Shown: in pieces, positions 1 through 5,386 of the stretch
Layout: every line of letters begins with the position of its first letter
Position numbering within the stretch: the first letter of the stretch is position 1
NCBI GenBank assembly: GCA_937958735.1
Contig: CALGNG010000128.1
Location: 1-5,386, forward strand
Source: an uncultured Aquimarina sp.
GTDB taxonomy: Bacteria > Bacteroidota > Bacteroidia > Flavobacteriales > Flavobacteriaceae
DNA length: 5,386 nucleotides
Direction: 5' to 3'
Notes under the pieces: model-generated
The model's database searches: none
Told to the model about the DNA's origin: nothing
The model's input: only the letters and a program-made list of their open reading frames with translations
Made by a program: the position numbers and the translations under genes

Positions 1-534
1 AATAACTTAGCAGGAGCCAAATGGGTATGCCAAAATATGGGGATAGACGAGGACGAGTTTTATGAAGCTATAACCAGTTTTAAAGGAGCTTCTAAACGTT
101 TAGAAAAAATTACCGAAACCGATACTGCTGTTGCCTACAAAGATTTTGCACACAGCCCTTCTAAAGTTACCGCTACAACAAAGGCCGTAAAAAATCAATT
201 CCCAAAACGTCATTTATTAGCTTGTTTAGAATTGCACACTTACAGTAGTCTAAATCCAGAATTTATAACCCAATATAAAGGAGCCTTAAATACCGCAGAT
301 ACGGCTGTAGTTTTTTATTCGCCAGAAGCCTTAGCTGTTAAAAAAATGCCTCCTATTAGTATAGACGAGATAAAAAATGCTTTTGATAAAACAGACTTGT
401 TAATTTTTACAGACTCTAGCGCTTTTAAGCAATTTTTGTTTGCACAAAAATTTAAAAACAAAACCTTATTACTTATGAGTAGCGGAAATTATGGCGGCTT
501 AGATTTCTCCAAAATAGAAGGTTTATTAGCTTAA
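1..534 (+). CDS. mpl: Mpl-like UDP-N-acetylmuramate:peptide ligase, C-terminal part (5' end outside window)
   Basis: This is the end of an ATP-dependent Mur ligase. In this family Mpl attaches the recycled tripeptide L-Ala-gamma-D-Glu-meso-DAP to UDP-MurNAc in the cytoplasm, feeding peptidoglycan recycling. The frame is open from base 1, starting NNLAGAKWVCQNMGI, so the ATG at 37 is internal and not the start. The visible 177 residues cover the last helix of the central ATPase domain and the C-terminal ligand-binding domain. Family marks are F-x-G-x-x-x-R-L-E (SFKGASKRLE), then VAYKDFAHSPSKVTATTKA, matching the Mur-ligase D-F-A-H-x-P-x-x-x-x-T signature, and CLELHTYSSLNPEF, the usual E-x-x-T-x-S-x-x stretch. 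The second His of the common AHHP motif is Ser here (AHSP). The closest alternative is MurC; the DFAH-type motif and the divergent C-terminal domain favour Mpl. ATP-site motifs lie outside the window. The gene ends in TAA followed by a 183-base gap, so it is probably not in an operon with the next gene. Confidence 0.85.
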   Translation, partial: NNLAGAKWVCQNMGIDEDEFYEAITSFKGASKRLEKITETDTAVAYKDFAHSPSKVTATTKAVKNQFPKRHLLACLELHTYSSLNPEFITQYKGALNTADTAVVFYSPEALAVKKMPPISIDEIKNAFDKTDLLIFTDSSAFKQFLFAQKFKNKTLLLMSSGNYGGLDFSKIEGLLA

Positions 535-717
535 TTTTAGGTAAACTTTCCTTACAATTATTAATCTTAAAATTCCGTAATCCTAATACAAATAAGCACC
601 TTATCGCTTATTTAAAAAACTAACCTAACGCTAACACATTGGATAGATACTAATATAATTTCCAACACATATATAACCCTTTTACATTTTGGCGTAATAA
701 TTGATATTCAAACTAAT
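535..717. other. Intergenic region with one weak hairpin
   Basis: This AT-rich gap lies between the Mpl-like gene and the DUF4870 gene. No coding frame or RNA gene was recognised. The only clear structure is the inverted repeat at 590-613. The promoter for the DUF4870 gene should lie here, but no site fits the Bacteroidota pattern (TTG, about 19-23 bases, TAnnTTTG) at both elements. The best partial -7 match, TACATTTT at 683-690, has no TTG at the right distance. Confidence 0.6.
590..613 (+). terminator. Weak stem-loop, possible terminator of the Mpl-like gene
   Basis: AAATAAGC (590-597) pairs perfectly with GCTTATTT (606-613) across an 8-base loop, 56 bases after the Mpl-like stop codon. 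The stem is only 8 bp with two G-C pairs. On the plus strand it is followed by A residues rather than a T-run, so intrinsic termination would be inefficient. It could equally be a chance palindrome in AT-rich DNA or an mRNA 3'-end structure. Confidence 0.25.
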
Positions 718-1098
718 ATGGAATATAGAGAGAGAAAGATAATAGAAAAAGAAATAGAACCATGGGGCATGGATGTAAAACAATTTACAGTACTAATGCA
801 TGTTTCCCAATACGCTGGTTTTTTAGTGCCTTTTGCTGGCATTGTTTTACCTATTGTAATGTGGGCATCTTTTAATGACAAACATCCACTAATAGACACA
901 CATGGTAAAAACATTATAAACTTTATGATTAGTTTTTTTATATACGCTGTTATTACTGGACTACTAAGTTTCTTGCTAATAGGGATTCCTTTTTTTATAG
1001 TAATACTTATCTGCGGTCTAATACTTCCTATTATTGGTGCGATTAAAGCAGGAAATAATCAAGTCTATAAATATCCGGCTACGATTCTGTTTTTTTAA
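718..1098 (+). CDS. DUF4870 domain-containing small membrane protein
   Basis: This 126-residue inner-membrane protein is of unknown function and belongs to the Tic20-like DUF4870 family. It has a charged cytoplasmic N-terminus (about 1-22), then three hydrophobic segments at about residues 31-51, 66-88 and 89-109. The family landmark is the loop after the first segment, FNDKHPLIDTHGKNIINF (about 52-69), matching the usual D-x-x-P-x-x-D-x-H-G-K-x-x-x-N-F. The end, AGNNQVYKYPATILFF, matches the usual G-x-x-Y-x-Y-P closing stretch. The start at 718 gives a normal family length; Met18 (ATG at 769) is a possible alternative that would trim only the charged tail. The stop lies 40 bases before the agarase start on the same strand, so the two may share a transcript. 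DUF4870 proteins occur in many unrelated contexts, so the neighbour does not assign a role. Confidence 0.85.
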   Translation: MEYRERKIIEKEIEPWGMDVKQFTVLMHVSQYAGFLVPFAGIVLPIVMWASFNDKHPLIDTHGKNIINFMISFFIYAVITGLLSFLLIGIPFFIVILICGLILPIIGAIKAGNNQVYKYPATILFF

Positions 1099-1138
1099 AT
1101 TAACCCCTGTTTTTTTTAACCTTTACACTACTACAATT

Positions 1139-3406
1139 ATGAAAATAATTAAACTACTATTTTTATTTATTGCTCTTTTTAATTTGGGTGTATCTCAAGC
1201 TCAAAAGAGTAAAACACAAGCAAAGAATAAAATAAAAGTCCTAAATAAATTAATTAAAGAAGCTACAACTAAAGGGATCGATGTTTCTAAAGAAGAATTA
1301 GCCATATTTACGGCAGAGACTTTTTTAGAGTATGCCGATTGGGACGAGTCCAATTACCCTATTAATTTAGAAGTATTTAAATCCGAAGGGTACTTTAGAA
1401 AAAGAAACGCCGAAAAATTAGCCAAAGAATTACCAGATTTCGAGCGTAACGAAGTTAGTTTACTATTAGAAAAATCCATATCGACTCTTAAAGCAGAAAT
1501 GGATGGGGCAATTACTCGTAAACCAACTCAAAATATAGATTGGTCCAAAGTAGAGGTTAAAAACAATACCATTATAAACACCGAAAATCAACGTCCTATT
1601 TTTCTTTCCGATTGGACTTGGAAACCTGGCACCAAGGGATTAAAAAAGTATTATGGAGATTTAGATATTGCCTTTGTTTCTATTTCCCATGTAATTAACG
1701 AAGAGGGAAAACTAAACAAAAGAATAACAGAAGAATTAGAAACCAAATCTTCTAAAAGTGTAGGACGTGTATTTTTTAATCATCTAAAAATTCCACAGTG
1801 GATGACTAAAAAATATCCAGATTTTACTATTGGAAAAAGAAGATATACGGGCTACGATATAGACCACCCATTTGCTAGAGAAATCCAAAAAAAGTTTTTA
1901 GGAAATGTAGTACCTATGATGGCTGGTAAACAATACACCAAATTAGGTTATCTATTAACTAACGAACCCCATTGGTTTACCGTAGCCGATACCTGGGATG
2001 CTTCTGGTGTTTCCAATTACACCATAGAGAAATTTAAAATATGGTTAGCCAAAAAACACGGGAATATAGAAGAACTTAACAGACTATGGGGGACTAAATT
2101 TAAAAAATTTGATAAAGTAGACTTACAAATTCCAATAAGCCAATCTTTAAAAGGAACACCTATTTGGTACGACTGGGCCACCTTTAACCAATATAGAGTA
2201 ACCGAATGGTTTAAGTTTTTAAATGCAGAAGTTAAAACACACGATCCAAAAGCTTTAACGCATTTAAAAATTATGACTCACCTTTGGAGCGAAGAAAAAA
2301 GAGATCATGGTATAGATCTAGAAGCTCTTACCGACCTTACTGGTATTATAGGTAACGATGCAGGAAGTCACGATAATAAAATGGGAGGGAAAGATTATAA
2401 TTGGTCGGATCGTTATTCTTTTATGTGGAACGAAGTAGCAATGTCTTACGATTTTATGAAATCGGTATCGCCTAATAAAATTAATTTTAACTCGGAAGCC
2501 CACTATTTATCGCGTGCCCGTTCTAGAGATTTATACCAAAAATCGTCCTATGTTCGCTCTTCTTATTGGTTGGCTTTTGTCCATGGAATGAATTCTGTTT
2601 TTACCTGGTATTGGTTTAGAAAAGCAGATGGATCTTTACGTAATAAAAAATACAAAGGCTACCCTGGTTCTAATGCCCAACAACCTAGAGTAACCTTTGA
2701 AGTAGCTTCTACAGTTATGGATGTAAATGCACATTCCGAAGATATTACAGCCTTACAACAACTAGATAAACCCCTACGAATTTTTTACTCTAAAACTTCT
2801 GCTATCCTTAAAAAAGAGCATATGGCAGATATTAGAGAATTGTACGAAGGCATTTATTTTGAAGGTATGTCTATAGGATTTACCACAGAAAAAATTATTA
2901 AAAAACATAATAATACCGATTGGCAAGCCATTCTAATAACCAAAACACCTAATGTTACTTTAGACGAATTTAATACACTACAAGGCTATTTAAATAGAGG
3001 TGGAATTGTTGTTATGGATAAAGAAAGTTTATTAAAAAATGAATATGGAGAAGCTTTACCCGCCAGTTTAATTGCAGGAAAGGGTACTTTAATTATTTTA
3101 GATACCGCAGAGCAAATTGCCGCAAAGGGGCTAGCTTTAATGGAAGAAAAAAACAAATTACCTAAAATAACCTTGCAAGAAAATAATACTTTAAATTTAA
3201 AAGGATGTTCTTGGAGAGCTTACACAGACGACAAAGGGAGAAGTGTCATATCTATTGTAAACCTGGGTAAAGGCAAAGCAGATTTAACCTTAGGCTTAAG
3301 AGAAAGTGAATCGGAATTTTCTATAACCAACCTAATGGATAATACCACAGTAACGACTTCTTTTAGTATGGAACCACAAGAGGTACTCTTGTTAGAAATA
3401 AAATAA
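1139..3406 (+). CDS. Secreted GH50-type beta-agarase (755 aa)
   Basis: GH50 enzymes hydrolyse beta-1,4 bonds of agarose or neoagaro-oligosaccharides, usually exo-wise to neoagarobiose. The ATG at 1139 was chosen because it opens a classic Sec signal peptide (MKIIKLLFLFIALFNLGVSQA, cleavage near Ala21). There is no lipobox Cys, so a periplasmic or secreted enzyme is expected. Domains: a helical N-terminal region (about 24-150) with TAETFLEYADWDESN (58-72), typical of GH50; a (beta/alpha)8 barrel (about 152-540) with FLSDWTWKPG, FFNHLKIPQWMTKKYP, GYLLTNEPHW (acid/base candidate Glu276), KRDHGIDLEALT, IIGNDAG and NFNSEAHYLS (nucleophile candidate Glu453); a GH42-like Rossmann-type domain (about 545-665) with RIFYSKTSAI and YEGIYFEG; and a C-terminal beta domain (about 680-755) with CSWRAYTDDKGRSVISIVNLG. 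It looks intact, with no added CBM or T9SS sorting domain. GH42-like beta-galactosidase is the main alternative, but conserved blocks across the whole length favour GH50. Endo or exo mode cannot be read from sequence. It sits 40 bases after the DUF4870 gene and ends at a strong terminator. Confidence 0.88.
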   Translation: MKIIKLLFLFIALFNLGVSQAQKSKTQAKNKIKVLNKLIKEATTKGIDVSKEELAIFTAETFLEYADWDESNYPINLEVFKSEGYFRKRNAEKLAKELPDFERNEVSLLLEKSISTLKAEMDGAITRKPTQNIDWSKVEVKNNTIINTENQRPIFLSDWTWKPGTKGLKKYYGDLDIAFVSISHVINEEGKLNKRITEELETKSSKSVGRVFFNHLKIPQWMTKKYPDFTIGKRRYTGYDIDHPFAREIQKKFLGNVVPMMAGKQYTKLGYLLTNEPHWFTVADTWDASGVSNYTIEKFKIWLAKKHGNIEELNRLWGTKFKKFDKVDLQIPISQSLKGTPIWYDWATFNQYRVTEWFKFLNAEVKTHDPKALTHLKIMTHLWSEEKRDHGIDLEALTDLTGIIGNDAGSHDNKMGGKDYNWSDRYSFMWNEVAMSYDFMKSVSPNKINFNSEAHYLSRARSRDLYQKSSYVRSSYWLAFVHGMNSVFTWYWFRKADGSLRNKKYKGYPGSNAQQPRVTFEVASTVMDVNAHSEDITALQQLDKPLRIFYSKTSAILKKEHMADIRELYEGIYFEGMSIGFTTEKIIKKHNNTDWQAILITKTPNVTLDEFNTLQGYLNRGGIVVMDKESLLKNEYGEALPASLIAGKGTLIILDTAEQIAAKGLALMEEKNKLPKITLQENNTLNLKGCSWRAYTDDKGRSVISIVNLGKGKADLTLGLRESESEFSITNLMDNTTVTTSFSMEPQEVLLLEIK

Positions 3407-3407
3407 T

Positions 3408-3442
3408 AAAAATAGGCGGGTCTTAATAACCCGCCTATTTTT
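3408..3442. terminator. Strong bidirectional rho-independent terminator
   Basis: A perfect 14-bp stem (3408-3421 with 3429-3442; core AGGCGGGT/ACCCGCCT) closes a 7-base loop (CTTAATA). It begins 2 bases after the agarase stop codon. The outer arm is A-rich on the 5' side and ends in a T-run on the 3' side (through 3443). The same layout therefore appears on the minus strand, 62 bases past the aldoxime dehydratase stop. It should end transcripts from both converging operons. Confidence 0.93.
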
Positions 3443-3504
3443 TGTCTAAATTGTTTTTTTGAATGTTACCGTTAATAAATGCTTTAACCAATACTAAAGA
3501 ATAC

Positions 3505-4521
3505 TTACTTAAACCATGGTAGCAGTCCTGTTTTGGGATGACAATTAATATATTCGAATACTTGTCCCTTTGGTAAAACCGATACCTCGTGCCAAAGTTT
3601 AATATCTATTTTCCCTTCTAAAGATTGCACCATTTTTAAGAAGCTATTAAAAATAGCTAAATGGGTTGGGTGTGTTTTGGACCAATTTTCTAGATGTTCC
3701 AAGGTTAAGAAATAGGCAAAGCCAAATGTTTTTTCGGTTTCTTTACCGTCCATAGATAATTCTTTAGAAAATCTAGAACTACAGCACCCTGTTTCTATAG
3801 GATTGTTATCTATAAATTCCATCCCCTTTACTAAATGTGGGTAAACATCTCTATTATAGTACACTTTTTCTTCGTCTGTACTTTTAGTTAAATTTTGTGC
3901 AGACCTTATTATGGCTAAGTTTTCGGGTGTTTTTAAATGAATTCGTTTTCCTAAAGTAGGATTTAAAGATTGCTCTGTTAAATTTTCAGAATTCCCTTTA
4001 AGTAAGTTTACTTCAGAAATCTTTAAACGATCTCGCATTCCACCCCAATAATTATGCTCTTGTATAGGTCCCTTAAAATCCGAAAACATCGTAGCGGCTC
4101 CCGCCTTATCTTCAGAAGAAAATAAAGTTTCGAAACGGTCTAAGGGTATAACCATTGGTTCTGCCCAATAACCTAAAGAATCCGTTATACGATCTTCCGA
4201 ATCCCACCAAGTAGTAAACTGGGAAGACATTCTCCATTGGTCGTAACTATCTTTAGAATTCCAATAAGAGATGTAATAACCATTTTCGTAGCCATCCTTG
4301 TCTATAACCAATCCCCTTTCCGAATGGATGGGCGCATTTTCAATTTTTAAAAGCTCTGCATACCAATTTAAAAAATGGGTGGGTTGTAAATCTTCGCCTT
4401 TTTTAAATTGATACCCAAAATATCCAATTACAATTTCGGTACACTCTGGATCGATCTTCGCACTCCATCCTGCAACTGGAGGCGTCCAATCTTTGGGCAT
4501 ATTCTTTGCATACTTTTCCAT
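3505..4521 (-). CDS. oxd: Haem-dependent aldoxime dehydratase (phenylacetaldoxime dehydratase family)
   Basis: This cytoplasmic b-type haem enzyme dehydrates aldoximes to nitriles; the family includes OxdA, OxdB and OxdRE. The protein has 338 residues, close to the roughly 350 of characterised members, and no signal peptide. Family marks in order: MPKDWTPPVAGWSAKI at the N-terminus (8-23); GYFGYQ (33-38); GYYISYWNS (81-89); EHNYWGGMRDRLKIS (155-169), with Arg163/Arg165 as candidates for the substrate-binding arginine; IRSAQN (205-210), with Ser207 as the likely distal-pocket serine; GMEFIDNNPIETGC (233-246); FAYFLTLEHLENWSKTHPTHLAIFNSF (268-294, with the gap here only for naming the block's ends: FAYFLTLEHLE and THPTHLAIFNSF), with His287 the likely proximal haem ligand; and LWHEVSVL (309-316), with His311 the likely catalytic distal histidine. 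Residue roles are inferred from motif order, not alignment. The start lies 2 bases after the nitrilase stop (TAG-TT-ATG), with no separate Shine-Dalgarno, suggesting translational coupling. The nitrile product is the substrate class of the neighbouring nitrilase. Aryl versus alkyl preference is unknown. Confidence 0.92.
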   Translation of the reverse strand: MEKYAKNMPKDWTPPVAGWSAKIDPECTEIVIGYFGYQFKKGEDLQPTHFLNWYAELLKIENAPIHSERGLVIDKDGYENGYYISYWNSKDSYDQWRMSSQFTTWWDSEDRITDSLGYWAEPMVIPLDRFETLFSSEDKAGAATMFSDFKGPIQEHNYWGGMRDRLKISEVNLLKGNSENLTEQSLNPTLGKRIHLKTPENLAIIRSAQNLTKSTDEEKVYYNRDVYPHLVKGMEFIDNNPIETGCCSSRFSKELSMDGKETEKTFGFAYFLTLEHLENWSKTHPTHLAIFNSFLKMVQSLEGKIDIKLWHEVSVLPKGQVFEYINCHPKTGLLPWFK

Positions 4522-4523
4522 AA

Positions 4524-5386
4524 CTAGTCTACTTTTTCTTCAACTAATATTCTTTCCTCCTTTAAATCTTTTCCATCGTTATATTCGCTACGCAATACAA
4601 CAGGACGTTGAGATTTTGGATTAAAAAGTAGTTGGGTTACATCTGGTCTAGAGTAATGCCCTGCTGGATCTGCTGCCCCTTTTGCCATAGCAATAGTGCC
4701 CAAATCAATATCGGCATACAATATACCTTCTACATCTGGACCAAGAGGTTCTGCTAATTCTGCTCCATCTGGACCATAAATTCTAGCATAACCACCTCCT
4801 AAAGGCAAAAATTCTTTTTTAAGTTCGGTATCACACATCATATCGTGCATTTCTTGAGTAATCAAACAACTTGCTGCTAGAACAAAACAAGAACCTTCTA
4901 CTGCATAAATCCTACTAGCAGCTGTATTTACTTCTGGCCCTAAAGCGAAAGCTTTTCCTTTATATAAAGAGAATCCTGGCCAAGCTGCAAAATGCACTTG
5001 CTCGTTTTGCGAATACATCGCGTATTTACTTAGTGGTTGTATGTGTTCCCAACAAGCAAGAGCTCCTATTTTTCCAATATTAGTTTGGTGCACTTTAATA
5101 TCGCTTCCATCCCCTTCTCCAAAAACAGTACGCTCTACGTGGGTAGGTTTTAATTTTCTTCTTGCTGCTATGGTTTCCCCGTTATCATCTATTAATAGTT
5201 GGGCTATATATAAAGAACCACCATCGCGCTCGCTAAAGCCCATTCCTACAAATATGTTGTATTGTTTTGCTGCATCGCACAATAGCTTGTGCTGCTTACT
5301 TCCTATTTCCATAGAGTTTTCGAAATAAGGCTGTACAAACTTCATCCCCATAGCTGGTGCATCTAACCAAATCCACCAAGGGTAAC
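4524..5386 (-). CDS. Nitrilase (5' end outside window)
   Basis: This carbon-nitrogen hydrolase converts nitriles to carboxylic acids plus ammonia in the cytoplasm. The minus-strand frame stays open to the right edge: before the Met at 5351 it reads YPWWIWLDAPA, the conserved block that follows the catalytic-Glu region in nitrilases. That ATG is therefore internal, and roughly 50 N-terminal residues, including the catalytic Glu, lie outside. Counting from the Met at 5351, the catalytic lysine is Lys66 in RRKLKPTHVERTVFGEGDG (codon 5154-5156) and the nucleophile is Cys100 in ALACWEHIQPL (codon 5052-5054). Their spacing of 34 is normal for the family. Other marks are FAAWPGF (121-127), GGGYARIYGPDGAELAEPL (185-203) and the late HYSRPDV (232-238). 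The C-W-E-H-x-Q-P-L context separates it from amidases, where the residue after Cys is usually different. It is upstream of and coupled to the aldoxime dehydratase gene, implying that it uses the nitrile made there. The promoter lies beyond the window. Confidence 0.93.
   Translation of the reverse strand, partial: YPWWIWLDAPAMGMKFVQPYFENSMEIGSKQHKLLCDAAKQYNIFVGMGFSERDGGSLYIAQLLIDDNGETIAARRKLKPTHVERTVFGEGDGSDIKVHQTNIGKIGALACWEHIQPLSKYAMYSQNEQVHFAAWPGFSLYKGKAFALGPEVNTAASRIYAVEGSCFVLAASCLITQEMHDMMCDTELKKEFLPLGGGYARIYGPDGAELAEPLGPDVEGILYADIDLGTIAMAKGAADPAGHYSRPDVTQLLFNPKSQRPVVLRSEYNDGKDLKEERILVEEKVD

Noticed and set aside
37..39. ATG at 37 as the start of the first gene
   Set aside because: The frame is open from base 1 with ligase-like sequence, and 165 residues alone would lack the ATPase domain.
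683..691. TACATTTTG as a possible Bacteroidota -7 promoter element for the DUF4870 gene
   Set aside because: It is only a partial match to TAnnTTTG, and no TTG lies about 19-23 bases upstream; the nearest (639-641) is about 41 bases away.
708..914. Minus-strand 68-residue open frame
   Set aside because: It lies antisense to the DUF4870 gene, resembles no protein family I recognise, and its composition is that of a shadow frame.
1034..1138. 35-codon in-frame extension of the agarase upstream of 1139
   Set aside because: It overlaps the DUF4870 coding region and would bury the signal peptide; the ATG at 1139 directly opens a typical Sec signal peptide.
1099..1138. T-run between DUF4870 and the agarase as a terminator
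   Set aside because: No stable GC-containing stem precedes the T-run at 1110-1118, so intrinsic termination is not supported.
2318..2503. Minus-strand 61-residue open frame
   Set aside because: It is wholly inside conserved catalytic-barrel sequence of the agarase on the other strand.
5041..5328. Plus-strand 95-residue open frame
   Set aside because: It is antisense to the nitrilase core, including the catalytic Cys and Lys region; its Ser/Pro-rich translation is typical of a shadow.
5349..5351. ATG at 5351 as the nitrilase start
   Set aside because: The frame continues upstream to the window edge with YPWWIWLDAPA, a conserved nitrilase block, so this Met is internal.

Overview
The window is AT-rich and gene-dense. 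It reads as chromosomal DNA from a marine, probably seaweed-associated member of the Flavobacteriaceae (Bacteroidota). The reasons are the base composition and codon use, the lack of obvious Shine-Dalgarno sequences before the genes, the Bacteroidota-style Mpl-like peptidoglycan ligase, and a secreted GH50-type agarase. The genus cannot be fixed from the sequence alone.

Left part, plus strand. Positions 1-534 hold the C-terminal end of an Mpl/MurC-type UDP-muramoyl-peptide ligase, cut by the window edge. A 183-base gap (535-717) follows, with one weak hairpin and no convincing promoter. Next come a small DUF4870 membrane protein (718-1098) and, 40 bases later, a large agarase (1139-3406) with a signal peptide and both catalytic glutamates. 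A perfect 14-bp stem-loop at 3408-3442 ends this side.

Right part, minus strand, converging on the same terminator. A nitrilase (4524 to beyond the right edge, its N-terminus missing) is followed after only 2 bases by a haem-type aldoxime dehydratase (3505-4521). Together they form a two-step aldoxime -> nitrile -> carboxylic acid pathway, apparently translationally coupled, with the nitrilase gene first.

The two halves are functionally separate. One exports an enzyme acting on red-algal agar. The other is a cytoplasmic pathway that would turn aldoximes, for example aryl-acetaldoximes of algal or plant origin, into acids such as phenylacetate or indole-3-acetate; the substrate is inference. 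No transporter, SusC/SusD pair, sulfatase, regulator, mobile element, tRNA, rRNA or CRISPR array is visible. The most notable points are the coupled nitrilase/aldoxime dehydratase pair in a Bacteroidota background and an agarase without visible polysaccharide-utilization-locus neighbours.
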